Source of the DNA: Streptococcus suis S735 | Lineage (GTDB): Bacteria > Bacillota > Bacilli > Lactobacillales > Streptococcaceae | NCBI RefSeq assembly: GCF_000294495.1 | Contig: NC_018526.1 | Span: forward strand, 1,178,001-1,242,000 | Length of the DNA stretch: 64,000 bases | Reading direction: 5' to 3' | In this document: one piece after another, positions 1 through 8,772 of the stretch | Layout: the number at the start of each line of letters is the position of its first letter | Position numbering within the stretch: the first letter of the stretch is position 1 | The notes under the pieces: model-generated | Seen by the model: only the letters and a program-made list of their open reading frames with translations | Databases searched by the model: none | What the model was told of the DNA's origin: nothing | Program-made: the position numbers and the translations under genes

Positions 1-388
1 CCGCCTTCATCTTGGATAGGCCTGTCACACCCTCTGCTTTGAGGATATTTTTCTTGGCAGTAGAAGTGATGTGGTCTAGGGAATCAAAGGCCGATTCCAC
101 ATAGGCATAACCGTCTGCGATCAACTGCTCCATGTGAGCAGGACCATTGATACCATACATGTACTCAAAGTACTTGGAGTAGGGCGTCGTCGATTCAAAA
201 GAACCCAGGCTAATCCGCCATAGCAAAATAATATCTCCTGGCAAAATACCTTCTTCCAGACGAACCATATTGCGTTTGGGAACGGGCTTGGCCTCCAACA
301 GCCAGGCTGCCAAGTCACGCTCGGGGGAAATATAGGGTTTGACCTCGTGGTCTTTATACATTTCTTCAACACGATTCTGGAGTGACAT
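1..388 (-). CDS. Conserved hypothetical protein, 3' part cut by window edge
   Basis: An open frame starts with ATG at 388 (MSLQNRVEEMYKDHEV) and stays open to base 1, giving 129 visible residues; the C-terminus lies outside the window. I do not recognise a catalytic family. The visible part has a soluble, charged composition. A segment near residues 110-128 (TAKKNILKAEGVTGLSKMKA) faintly resembles a SAP-type helix-extension-helix DNA-binding motif, but this is only an impression. The start abuts the stop of the upstream VOC gene with no gap, so the two are probably co-transcribed. Confidence 0.6.
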   Translation of the reverse strand, partial: MSLQNRVEEMYKDHEVKPYISPERDLAAWLLEAKPVPKRNMVRLEEGILPGDIILLWRISLGSFESTTPYSKYFEYMYGINGPAHMEQLIADGYAYVESAFDSLDHITSTAKKNILKAEGVTGLSKMKA

Positions 389-766
389 TTACTTTACCTC
401 ACGAATTGCGTAATAATTTCCATCATTGTCTGCAAAGCTAATTACCTTCATGAAACCAAGGTCCATGACTGGATTCGTTGTGACACCACGTTCAACAAGT
501 TCTTCGTAAGTTTTGGCTACATCTACTGATGTCATTAAGATTGATGGTGTACCTAAGTTTAATTCTGGCTCCATCTCAGCAACCTCCGCCTTATCATGAA
601 GTACAAATTGTACCTCACTATCTGATTTAGGTGCAATAATGTAAGAAGTTTGGGGGCCTTGCACTTGTTTTTCTACACGTTCAAATCCCATTTTCTCTTT
701 CCAAAATTGAGCTGAAGCCTCAATATCATTCACATATAACATAACTTGTCCGATTGATTGAATCAT
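389..766 (-). CDS. VOC (glyoxalase/bleomycin-resistance) family protein
   Basis: A 125-residue protein with the small beta-alpha-beta-beta-beta layout of the vicinal oxygen chelate fold. The first repeat begins IGQVMLYVNDIEASAQFWKE and the second ends FADNDGNYYAIREV, a typical VOC C-terminus carrying the last glutamate. The first strand has Gln where many glyoxalases have a metal-binding His, so enzyme activity cannot be assumed. ATG at 766 is chosen because AAAGAGG lies upstream at good spacing; the frame is open further upstream without a better start. A TATAAT box lies about 45 bases upstream. Substrate unknown. Confidence 0.8.
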   Translation of the reverse strand: MIQSIGQVMLYVNDIEASAQFWKEKMGFERVEKQVQGPQTSYIIAPKSDSEVQFVLHDKAEVAEMEPELNLGTPSILMTSVDVAKTYEELVERGVTTNPVMDLGFMKVISFADNDGNYYAIREVK

Positions 767-837
767 CTTAAATACCTCTTTTGCGTTGTACGAACATGTG
801 TTCAAACCATTATACACTAGATAGGGATATTCTCCAA

Positions 838-861
838 AGAAAAACGACTCTTAGAGCCGTT
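838..861 (-). terminator. Intrinsic terminator overlapping the stop of the DUF2500-like gene
   Basis: On the minus strand the arms AACGGCTC and GAGTCGTT (one G-T pair) flank the TAA stop codon in the loop and are followed by a T-run. The terminator is therefore built into the last codons of the gene. Confidence 0.65.
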
Positions 862-1207
862 CAAAACCTAGGAAACGAGTCCCCTGAAAATGCAGGGTGC
901 CTACATCTCTCTCTGCTAAAAGGGCATATTCATCTGAACGAAGGCGAAATTCCTGCCGTTTTCCCTCCCATTCAAACGTTACATAATAATTGGTTCGTGC
1001 TACTTCGTTACCAAAAACATGGGTTCGTTTAGAGACAAGCTTAGCCTTGCAAGATTCTTTGGGCGCCCGATTGTTGTGGTGCCATTCCATAAAATTTTTA
1101 ATGATATGGAAACAAACTGTCGCTAATATGATTGCGGAAAAACTGTAGAAAAGGGCCGTATGCCATACTAGGCTTCCATCTGGGTCAAACAAGTTCTCAA
1201 ACATCAT
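851..1207 (-). CDS. DUF2500-like membrane-anchored protein
   Basis: A 118-residue protein with one hydrophobic segment (about residues 14-37) followed by a small soluble domain. The domain contains AKLVSKRTHV, a YYVTFEWEGKRQEF strand and a GTLHFQGTRFLGFER ending, a pattern I associate with DUF2500. Function unknown. Two consecutive ATG codons start the frame; AAAAGGAG lies 4 bases before the first and 7 before the second, so the second (1204) is an equally good start. An extended -10 (TGATATACT) lies upstream. Confidence 0.75.
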   Translation of the reverse strand: MMFENLFDPDGSLVWHTALFYSFSAIILATVCFHIIKNFMEWHHNNRAPKESCKAKLVSKRTHVFGNEVARTNYYVTFEWEGKRQEFRLRSDEYALLAERDVGTLHFQGTRFLGFERL

Positions 1208-1281
1208 TATTCTCCTTTTACATCTTTAAATATAGTATATCATATTATTGTTTTAGATACGCTTTTTATACTAGATAAAAA

Positions 1282-1310
1282 TTGAAAAAATCCATATTTC
1301 ATGGTAGAAT
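1282..1310 (+). promoter_or_regulatory. Sigma-70 promoter of the cyclophilin lipoprotein gene
   Basis: TTGAAA at 1282-1287, a 17-bp spacer and TAGAAT at 1305-1310. It is followed by AGAAAGGA and the ATG at 1347. Confidence 0.6.
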
Positions 1311-1346
1311 GAGCATAATTTTGAACAAGACAAGAAAGGATTTTCA

Positions 1347-2150
1347 ATGAAAAAAATACTAGTTCTTGCTCTAGCTTCGAGCATCTTGCTAACTGCCTGC
1401 ACAAACAACTCGACAGCTAATAGCTCATCTTCTACAGCATCTAGTTCTAGTCCAAGCTCGACTACGACAGCTGATACAACTGCTTCTAGCCAATATGCCA
1501 AAGATTTGGCATACGCCATTAACAATCCCAAAGCTACATTCCCCCAACTTTCCAATGAAATTGGTGAAAATGAGGCTGCTATTAAAATAAAAACAACCGA
1601 AGGCGACATCACTATAAAACTCTTCCCCGAGCAAGCACCACTAACTGTGGAAAACTTTCTGACTCATGCGAAGGAAGGATACTATAATGGAACGATCTTC
1701 CATCGTGTCATTAAGGATTTCATGATTCAAGGTGGCGATCCTCTTGGAAATGGTACTGGTGGAGAGTCTATCTGGGCCGGAAAAGATACTACTATCGATG
1801 CTGGAAATGGTTTTAAAGACGAGATTTCAGCTTTCCTCTATAACATTCGTGGCTCACTTTCTATGGCAAACGCTGGCGCGGGAACAAATGGAAGTCAGTT
1901 TTTCATCAATCAAAATACAACAGACATGTCTAGCCAACTCTCTAGTTCTAGCTATCCTGGTAAAATCATTGACGCTTATAAAAACGGAGGCAATCCAAAC
2001 TTAGATGGCAAGCATACCGTATTTGGTCAAGTCATTGAAGGGATGGACATCGTGGATAAAATCGCTTCAGTCGAAACAGACAATAGCGATAAACCTAAAA
2101 CAGATGTAAAAATTGAGTCTATTGAAATTCTGAAAGATTACACCTTTTAA
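1347..2150 (+). CDS. Cyclophilin-type peptidyl-prolyl isomerase lipoprotein (SlrA-like)
   Basis: A 267-residue surface lipoprotein. The signal peptide [18 protein letters not shown] ends in a lipobox with Cys18 as the lipidated residue. A Ser/Thr-rich linker (about 19-50) follows, then a cyclophilin domain (about 75-265) with [15 protein letters not shown] and GSQFFINQN, which form the active-site core. The family catalyses prolyl cis-trans isomerisation during folding of exported proteins; pneumococcal SlrA is the obvious relative and affects colonisation. The gene has its own promoter and an AGAAAGGA ribosome site. Its TAA stop lies inside the 8-bp target duplication of the downstream insertion sequence. 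Confidence 0.88.
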   Translation: MKKILVLALASSILLTACTNNSTANSSSSTASSSSPSSTTTADTTASSQYAKDLAYAINNPKATFPQLSNEIGENEAAIKIKTTEGDITIKLFPEQAPLTVENFLTHAKEGYYNGTIFHRVIKDFMIQGGDPLGNGTGGESIWAGKDTTIDAGNGFKDEISAFLYNIRGSLSMANAGAGTNGSQFFINQNTTDMSSQLSSSSYPGKIIDAYKNGGNPNLDGKHTVFGQVIEGMDIVDKIASVETDNSDKPKTDVKIESIEILKDYTF

Positions 2151-2155
2151 AAATG

Positions 2156-3569
2156 GGTTCTATAATTTCTGTAGTGGGTAAAACCACCGTGGAGATTATG
2201 GAGCCTTTTTGAGTATAGAAAAAAAGTCCCATATGACCTATAATGAAAAGCAACCACACTCACATTAGAAAGACTCATATGGAACAACTAAATCTTATCA
2301 CAAATTTTCTCAGAATTAAAGACAAAAATATCACTATCACTGATGAATATGATATGGGAACTCACTTAGAACTCCACGGTTACTTGGATTACATGGCTCC
2401 TAAATGTCCAGAATGCAAGGGACAAATGGCTAAGTACGACTACCAGAAAGCATCAAAAATCCCTTACCTAGAAACTGCTGGTTATCCACTCCTTATCCGC
2501 CTTAAAAAGCGTCGTTTCAAGTGTAAAGAATGTGGGAAAATGGCGGGCGCTGAAACTCCTCTTGTTAAGAAAAACCATCAAATCTCCGTCGCTGTTAGTC
2601 AGAAGATCGCTCAATTACTCATCGAAAATCAAGCAATGACACATATTGCACACAGGCTATCTATCTCAACATCATCAGTTATGAGAAAGCTCAATGAGTT
2701 CAAGTTTGAAACGGATTGGAATACCCTACCTGAAGTGATGAGTTGGGACGAGTATGCCTTCAAGAAGGGGAAAATGAGCTTCATCGCTCAAGATTTCGAC
2801 TCCCTAAACGTCATCGCCATTCTCGACGGAAGAACTCAAGCAACCATCCGAAACCACTTTCTACGCTATCCTAGAAAGGTTAGAAATCAGGTCAAAGTGA
2901 TTACCATGGATATGTTTAGTCCCTATTATCAACTTGCTAAACAGCTTTTTCCGAATGCAAAAATCGTACTCGACCGCTTTCATATTGTGCAACACCTTGG
3001 CCGTGCTATGAACCGTGTTCGTATTCAAATTATGAATCAATTCGACAGAACCTCGCAGGAATACCGAGCCTTGAAACGCTACTGGAAATTGATTCAACAG
3101 GATAGTCGTAAACTCAGCGATAAACGATTTTATCCCCCTATGTTTCGAATGCATTTGACTAACAAGGAAATACTGGAAAAACTCCTGTCTTTCTCCGAGG
3201 AACTACGACAGCACTATGAACTCTATCAATTGCTCTTATTCCATTTCCAAGAGAAGAACTCAGACCATTTCTTTGACATCGTCGAACTGGAAATAGCCAC
3301 TGTTAATCCTATTTTCCAGACGGTATTTAAGACATTTCTAAAGGATAAAGACAAGGTTTTGAATGCCCTAGAATTGCCTTATTCCAACGCCAAACTGGAA
3401 GCTACTAATAATCTCATCAAAGTCATTAAGAGAAATGCCTTTGGTTTCAGGAACTTTGAGAACTTTAAAAAACGCATTTTGATTGCTTTGAACATAAAGA
3501 AAGAGAGAACGAAGTTCGTCCTCTCTAGGTGTTAGCTTTTCATCTACCCACTACAGTTGACAAAGAGCC
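2156..3569 (+). mobile_element. ISL3-family insertion sequence, 1414 bp, with 8-bp target duplication
   Basis: The imperfect terminal inverted repeats are at 2156-2180 and 3545-3569; the inner 12 bases (CTGTAGTGGGTA) are identical and 18 of 25 match overall. Directly outside them, TAAAAATG occurs at both 2148-2155 and 3570-3577, an 8-bp direct repeat as expected for ISL3-family transposition. The single transposase gene is intact. The element sits exactly between the stop codon of the cyclophilin gene and a large hairpin that used to follow it. Confidence 0.92.
2279..3535 (+). CDS. ISL3-family transposase
   Basis: A 418-residue transposase, full length for the family. The N-terminus has two CxxC pairs (CPECKG near residue 43 and CKECGK near 82) that form the zinc-binding region. 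A helix-turn-helix region (ISTSSVMRKLNEF) follows, then the DDE core: MSWDEYAFKKG, VITMDMFSPY with LDRFHIVQHL, and LEATNNLIKVIKRNAFGFRN carrying the catalytic Glu. I chose ATG at 2279 because AGAAAGACT precedes it; an in-frame ATG at 2243 has no ribosome site. The lack of frameshifts and the clean target duplication suggest a fairly recent insertion. Confidence 0.93.
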   Translation: MEQLNLITNFLRIKDKNITITDEYDMGTHLELHGYLDYMAPKCPECKGQMAKYDYQKASKIPYLETAGYPLLIRLKKRRFKCKECGKMAGAETPLVKKNHQISVAVSQKIAQLLIENQAMTHIAHRLSISTSSVMRKLNEFKFETDWNTLPEVMSWDEYAFKKGKMSFIAQDFDSLNVIAILDGRTQATIRNHFLRYPRKVRNQVKVITMDMFSPYYQLAKQLFPNAKIVLDRFHIVQHLGRAMNRVRIQIMNQFDRTSQEYRALKRYWKLIQQDSRKLSDKRFYPPMFRMHLTNKEILEKLLSFSEELRQHYELYQLLLFHFQEKNSDHFFDIVELEIATVNPIFQTVFKTFLKDKDKVLNALELPYSNAKLEATNNLIKVIKRNAFGFRNFENFKKRILIALNIKKERTKFVLSRC

Positions 3570-3574
3570 TAAAA

Positions 3575-3617
3575 ATGAAGCTGGGCAAGACATCATAGAT
3601 GTCTTGCCCAGCTTCAT
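3575..3617. terminator. Perfect 20-bp hairpin, probable displaced terminator of the cyclophilin gene
   Basis: The 20-base arm at 3575-3594 is perfectly complementary to 3598-3617, with a 3-base loop (ATA). No long T-run follows. Removing the insertion sequence places this hairpin directly after the cyclophilin stop codon, so it was most likely its terminator. The rest of the gap to 3832 holds no gene I can support; a small hairpin (ATCAAC-AAA-GTTGAT) lies just downstream of prfC. Confidence 0.6.
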
Positions 3618-3832
3618 GTATTCTATCATATCCTTTTATAGTTATCTTTATCAAGGTAAGCTGATTACCATCAGCTCTCATCTACCACTAGAAAAAGTTC
3701 ACTGAACCTCGACGCAGTAGGCGTCACAACAAATCACTCTTCGCATTGCTCGAGTTCTTTGGACGCCGCCCTTGCGAGGGAAAGACGACGAAATCAAATC
3801 AACTTTGTTGATTACTGATTTCTGTCTTTCCG

Positions 3833-5377
3833 CTACATCTTCTCTTCCAACTCCACATCCGGATACTTGTCCGCGAACCAGCGGAGGGCGAAGTCGTTTT
3901 CAAAAAGGAAAACTGGTTGGTCAAAGCGGTCTTTAGCTAGAATGTTACGACTTGATGACATGCGTTCATCCAGGTCTTCTGGCTTGATCCAGCGGACTGT
4001 CTTTTTACCCATTGGAGCCATGACTACTTCGGCATTGTACTCGCCTTCCATGCGGTGTTTGAAAACTTCAAACTGGAGCTGACCAACGGCACCCAGCATA
4101 TACTCGCCTGTCTGGTAGTTCTTGTAGAGCTGGATAGCTCCTTCTTGCACCAGTTGCTCAATTCCCTTGTGGAAGGATTTTTGTTTCATGACATTTTTGG
4201 CAGAAACTTTCATGAAAATTTCAGGGGTGAAGGTCGGTAGCGGCTCGAATTCAAACTTGTTCTTGCCTACGGTCAAGGTATCTCCTACCTGATAAGTCCC
4301 TGTATCGTAAACCCCGATAATGTCACCCGCTACTGCATTTTCCACATTCTCACGGGACTCGGCCATGAACTGCGTCACGTTGGACAACTTGGCTCCCTTA
4401 CCTGTACGAGGCAGGTTAACCGCCATACCGCGTTCAAATTCGCCCGAAACCACACGGACAAAGGCGATACGGTCGCGGTGACGAGGGTCCATGTTGGCTT
4501 GGATTTTGAAGACAAAGCCTGAAAAATCTTTATTGAGCGGGTCAATGACATCCCCTGTCGTTGTCTTGTGACCATGTGGCTCTGGAGCAAATTCCAAGAA
4601 GGTGTCAAGGAAGGTCTGCACACCAAAGTTTGTCAGGGCTGAGCCGAAGAAAACAGGTGTCAAATCGCCGTCCAAAATCGCCTGTTCTGAAAATTCATTC
4701 CCAGCTTCCGCCAGAAGTTCAATATCATCCAGAACTTGTGCATAAAAGGGGTTAGAACCAAAGAGCTTGTCACCCTCGTCCAAGCTTGCAAAACGCTCAT
4801 CACCTCGATAGAGTTCTAAACGTTTGTTATGGAGGTCATAGAGTCCCTCGAAGGATTTCCCCATACCAATCGGCCAGTTCATTGGATAGCTGGCAATGCC
4901 CAAGACTTCTTCCAACTCCTGCAACAAATCAAGTGGCTCACGACCGTCACGGTCCAACTTGTTGATAAAAGTGAAAACAGGAATGTTGCGGTGCTTAACA
5001 ACCTCAAAGAGCTTTTTGGTCTGGGCCTCGATACCCTTGGCAGAGTCCACCACCATGACAGCCGCATCCACCGCCATCAAGGTCCGATAAGTGTCTTCTG
5101 AGAAGTCCTCGTGCCCTGGTGTATCTAGGATATTGACCCGCTTGCCTGCATAGTCAAACTGCATGACAGATGAGGTAACAGAGATACCACGTTGCTTCTC
5201 AATATCCATCCAGTCAGATTTGGCAAAGTTACCAGTCTTTTTCCCCTTGACCGTACCTGCTTCACGAATCTCACCCCCAAAGTAGAGCAACTGCTCGGTA
5301 ATGGTGGTTTTACCCGCGTCCGGGTGAGAGATAATCGCAAAGGTGCGGCGTTTCTTGATTTCTTCTTGTAGTGACAT
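3833..5377 (-). CDS. prfC: Peptide chain release factor 3
   Basis: A 514-residue translational GTPase of normal RF3 length. It shows the P-loop SHPDAGKTT (residues 17-25), the switch region with [27 protein letters not shown] (G3) and NKLD (G4), followed by the beta-barrel domain II and the RF3-specific C-terminal domain. RF3 recycles RF1/RF2 from the ribosome after peptide release. AAAAGGAAAC precedes the ATG. The gene stands alone, with a divergent ATPase gene upstream. Confidence 0.96.
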
Positions 5378-5516
5378 AATGTTTCCTTTTCATTTTTTGT
5401 ATTTTGATTCATAGCAGAGCTGAGCTCTTATCCTATTCGATTTACATTGGATTCATCCTTATTCTTTACTAGACAACTCTCTTATTATATCGGAAATAAG
5501 GGAATTTTTCAAACTA

Positions 5517-5544
5517 TTGAAGAATAGGTCTACAGACCTATACT
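5517..5544 (+). promoter_or_regulatory. Promoter with an 18-bp palindromic operator upstream of the P-type ATPase
   Basis: TTGAAG (5517-5522) and TATACT (5539-5544) are separated by 16 bp. Nearly the whole spacer is a perfect inverted repeat at 5524-5541: ATAGGTCT-AC-AGACCTAT. A repressor bound here would block RNA polymerase. I do not recognise the operator's family. A second possible -10 (TACAAT) lies downstream. Confidence 0.55.
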
Positions 5545-5613
5545 ATTGTATTATAAATATGTTACAATAAGTATGAGATGTATTCTATATACTAGAAAAA
5601 GAAAGATAAAATA

Positions 5614-7950
5614 ATGAACAAACAAATAAAAGGTTTATCAACCAAGGAAGTACAAGAACGTATTCAAAACCAGCAAACCAATCATTTTAAGACAAAGACC
5701 AGTGCCAGTAATTGGGAAATCTTCAGACGAAATGTGTTTACATCTTTTAACGCACTAAATTTTGCCATTTTCTTAGCCTTACTAGCTGTTCAGGCATGGT
5801 CCAACCTTTTCTTCTTCGGAGTTATTGTCCTCAACGCTGTTTCAGGAATGCTGACAGAATGGCGAGCACGACGAATGATTGACAAACTCAACCTGATGAA
5901 CAAGGATTTTATCCGAGTTGTTCGCGATAGCGAGACAATATCTATTGCACCAGAAGATATTGTCTTAGATGATGTTCTCTTGCTGTCTGCTGGCGAACAA
6001 GTTCCTAGTGATGCTATTGTTTTAGAAGGTATAGCCGAGACAAACGAGGCCATGTTAACCGGTGAAAGCGACTTGATTGTGAAAAATACTGGGGCTGAAT
6101 TATTGTCTGGTAGCTATCTAGTTAGCGGACAGATTTATGCAAAAGTCATCCATGTTGGCGCAGAAAACTATGCCAATAAGCTCATGCTTGAGGCGAAAAC
6201 TCACAAACCTATCGTCTCTCGTATTCTTTACAATATGGATAAAATTGCTAAATTTACAGGAAAAATTATCATTCCATTCGGACTTGCTCTTTTTCTAGAA
6301 GCCTTTTTCATCAAAATTCTTCCCTTAAAAGACTCAGTTATTACCAGCTCTACTGCCCTACTAGGTATGTTACCAAAGGGAATTGCTCTGCTGACCATCA
6401 CTTCTCTCTTAACTGCCGTTATCAAACTGGGAATGAAAAATGTCCTCGTACAAGAAATGTATTCCGTCGAAACACTTGCCCGAGTTGATGTTCTTTGTTT
6501 GGATAAGACCGGAACGATTACTCAGGGGAAAATGACCGTCGAAAACCTGCTCCCCTTAACCAACCATTATTCACTTGACACTATCCAACAGATACTCGCT
6601 ACCTATATCCAGACAAGTGAGGATACTAATTCAACAGCTCAGGCCATTCGAAAAGAATATGGTGATTTAGAGCACCACTATAAAGCTAGTCACATCATCC
6701 CATTTTCTAGTGATAGAAAATGGGGGGCAATGACAATAGAAAACATTGGTCACATTTTTCTAGGGGCACCAGAAATGTTACTAACACAAAATCCTCCTTC
6801 TGTTTCTGAGGCACAGGCTCGTGGTTCCCGTGTCCTGATTCTTGCGCTTAGCCAACAGTCCCTTCTTTCTTCTCAAAATCAGCTACCTGAGAATATTGAA
6901 CCTCTAGCTCTATTAGAAATTGCCGACCCAATCCGAGAAGACGCCGCAGAAACACTGGCCTATCTTCGCTCGCAAGAAGTGACACTAAAAATAATCTCTG
7001 GTGACAATCCTGTGACAGTCTCACACATTGCCAGGGAAGCTGGATTTGCTGACTACGATAGCTATATCGATTGTTCCAAAGTTGACGACGAAGAACTAAT
7101 TGCCAGAGCTGAAACAACCGCCATTTTCGGTCGCGTATCCCCACATCAGAAAAAATTGCTCATCCAAACCCTCAAAGCACAGGGACATACTACTGCAATG
7201 ACCGGTGATGGGGTCAATGATATTCTTGCACTACGCGAAGCTGATTGTTCCATTGTTATGGCAGAAGGCGATCCCGCTACCAGACAAATCGCTAATCTAG
7301 TCCTCCTAGATTCTAAATTTCGCGATATTCCTGAGATTCTCTTTGAGGGACGACGCGTTGTTAATAACATCTCCCACATTGCTCCCATCTTTCTTATCAA
7401 AACAATCTACTCTTTCTTACTTGGCCTTATCTGTATCGCTAGTATTGCCCTAGGTAAAGCAGAATATTTGTTAGTTTTCCCATTTATTCAAGTACAAATG
7501 ACCCTCATTGGTCAATTTGTCGAAGGTTTTCCTCCTTTTATCCTAACTTTTGAACGAAATATCCGCCCTGTAGAAAAACATTTTCTCAGAAAATCTCTTC
7601 TCTTAGCCCTACCAAATGCTCTCATGGTTGTTCTCAGTGTCCTTATTTTCCATTTAATGCAAGTATTTGGATACTTAAACTTGCATGACATGCAAACCCT
7701 TTCTTATTATGTTCTTGGTTCAACAGGTCTACTGGCTGTCATTCGTGCCTGTTTGCCACTGACAAAAGCTCGACTGGCTCTTATTATTTATTCCGTTTTC
7801 GGTTTCTTCATCAGCTCCCATTTCCTACATGGTCTGATTGAAATCCACCCCCTAAACAGTCACACATTGCCAATCTATTCTGGATTAATGCTCATTTTTA
7901 TCCCTGTCTTTTTCTGGATTAGCTACAAACAAGGCGCATTTAAAAACTAA
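5614..7950 (+). CDS. Cation-transporting P-type ATPase (CtpE-like)
   Basis: A 778-residue membrane pump. It has the actuator motif TGES (149-152), the phosphorylated Asp in DKTGTITQGK (D297), the hinge motif GDGVND, and about ten hydrophobic segments. The fourth transmembrane segment carries MLPKG where heavy-metal ATPases have CPC, and there is no N-terminal heavy-metal domain, so this is not a copper or cadmium pump. It most resembles the CtpE-like group; mycobacterial CtpE is linked to calcium, but the ion cannot be read from sequence. Transcription probably starts at the palindrome-containing promoter just upstream. Confidence 0.85.
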   Translation: MNKQIKGLSTKEVQERIQNQQTNHFKTKTSASNWEIFRRNVFTSFNALNFAIFLALLAVQAWSNLFFFGVIVLNAVSGMLTEWRARRMIDKLNLMNKDFIRVVRDSETISIAPEDIVLDDVLLLSAGEQVPSDAIVLEGIAETNEAMLTGESDLIVKNTGAELLSGSYLVSGQIYAKVIHVGAENYANKLMLEAKTHKPIVSRILYNMDKIAKFTGKIIIPFGLALFLEAFFIKILPLKDSVITSSTALLGMLPKGIALLTITSLLTAVIKLGMKNVLVQEMYSVETLARVDVLCLDKTGTITQGKMTVENLLPLTNHYSLDTIQQILATYIQTSEDTNSTAQAIRKEYGDLEHHYKASHIIPFSSDRKWGAMTIENIGHIFLGAPEMLLTQNPPSVSEAQARGSRVLILALSQQSLLSSQNQLPENIEPLALLEIADPIREDAAETLAYLRSQEVTLKIISGDNPVTVSHIAREAGFADYDSYIDCSKVDDEELIARAETTAIFGRVSPHQKKLLIQTLKAQGHTTAMTGDGVNDILALREADCSIVMAEGDPATRQIANLVLLDSKFRDIPEILFEGRRVVNNISHIAPIFLIKTIYSFLLGLICIASIALGKAEYLLVFPFIQVQMTLIGQFVEGFPPFILTFERNIRPVEKHFLRKSLLLALPNALMVVLSVLIFHLMQVFGYLNLHDMQTLSYYVLGSTGLLAVIRACLPLTKARLALIIYSVFGFFISSHFLHGLIEIHPLNSHTLPIYSGLMLIFIPVFFWISYKQGAFKN

Positions 7951-7990
7951 AAATAAGACTTGAAAAACTAATTTCAAGTCTTATTTTTTC
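7951..7990. terminator. Bidirectional terminator between the ATPase and YwaF-like genes
   Basis: The inverted repeat AATAAGACTTGAAA / TTTCAAGTCTTATT has A-runs on one side and T-runs on the other. It serves the converging genes and overlaps the stop codon at 7981. Confidence 0.85.
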
Positions 7991-8679
7991 AATATATGCG
8001 AATTCATTTGTTTGCTTTCTTTTTTCAAATAGGCAATCAGCATAGCTTGTATACTCAAAATAGAGAAACAGAGTAGGCAGGTTACCAAGAAGAAATTCAA
8101 AGGAAGATTATTAGTATTCACTAAAGGTGCCTGTCTCAAAAATCCATAATTTCCACCAGTTAAAAGAGCTACTCCTAGAATCAGCATATTCATAATAAGC
8201 GTATATTTCACTACCTCTTTTCCCTTCAACATCTCCCCTTCTAAATCAGATAACAGGTACAACATACAATTAACCGTCAAGGCGTAGTGACCAATAACAA
8301 AAGTAAAGAAGGTCAGATGTGGAAATGCAAATGGGTCAAATACTGGATGAATAAAGGCCGCAAGCGATCCAAAAAGACCGAGATAGGCAAAATAACGTTT
8401 CAAAGGTCCGGGCTTCGCCCAAAGAATAAAGAGCATGGCCAAGCGACAATGATAAAAAGGAAGACTCTCTGAAAGAGGAGAATCAGCTACGATATACCAA
8501 GTATAAAGGGAGACAATCTGTATAAATTGAAGCCACCAAAAAACAATATGAAACCATCTTTTTTGATAACAACGAAAACAAAGATGGAGCATGAAAAACC
8601 AAATAATCATGAGAAACAGATGTTCCAATACGTTCAGGTTCGGTGCTTCAGAAATCTGATTGCTAAAAAAATCACTCAT
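7981..8679 (-). CDS. YwaF/TIGR02206-like integral membrane protein
   Basis: A 232-residue protein made almost entirely of hydrophobic segments (about six or seven). It has the short conserved stretches LPFYHCRLAM and FFTFVIGHYAL that I associate with the YwaF family of unknown function. ATG at 8679 follows AGAGAGGA at a somewhat long spacing of about 10 bases; a TTG further upstream is in frame but has no ribosome site. Its stop lies in the shared bidirectional terminator. Confidence 0.75.
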   Translation of the reverse strand: MSDFFSNQISEAPNLNVLEHLFLMIIWFFMLHLCFRCYQKRWFHIVFWWLQFIQIVSLYTWYIVADSPLSESLPFYHCRLAMLFILWAKPGPLKRYFAYLGLFGSLAAFIHPVFDPFAFPHLTFFTFVIGHYALTVNCMLYLLSDLEGEMLKGKEVVKYTLIMNMLILGVALLTGGNYGFLRQAPLVNTNNLPLNFFLVTCLLCFSILSIQAMLIAYLKKESKQMNSHILKK

Positions 8680-8744
8680 CTTATTAAAATCCTCTCTTTC
8701 CTCAAAAGTTAGTATATCAACTTTTCGATGTTTTGACAAGACTT

Positions 8745-8772
8745 GCTAAAAAAGAGAGGTCTCTCCTCTCTA
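8745..8772 (-). terminator. Terminator of murF
   Basis: On the minus strand, AGAGAGG-AGAGA-CCTCTCT is followed by T6, directly after the TAG stop of murF. Confidence 0.8.

Noticed and set aside
790..801. Operator upstream of the VOC gene (GAACA-TG-TGTTC)
   Set aside because: The arms are only five bases and could be chance; there is no supporting regulator or second copy.
1271..1612. Minus-strand ORF of 113 codons within the cyclophilin gene
   Set aside because: It is antisense to the low-complexity Ser/Thr linker; the plus-strand lipoprotein has a promoter, ribosome site and domain.
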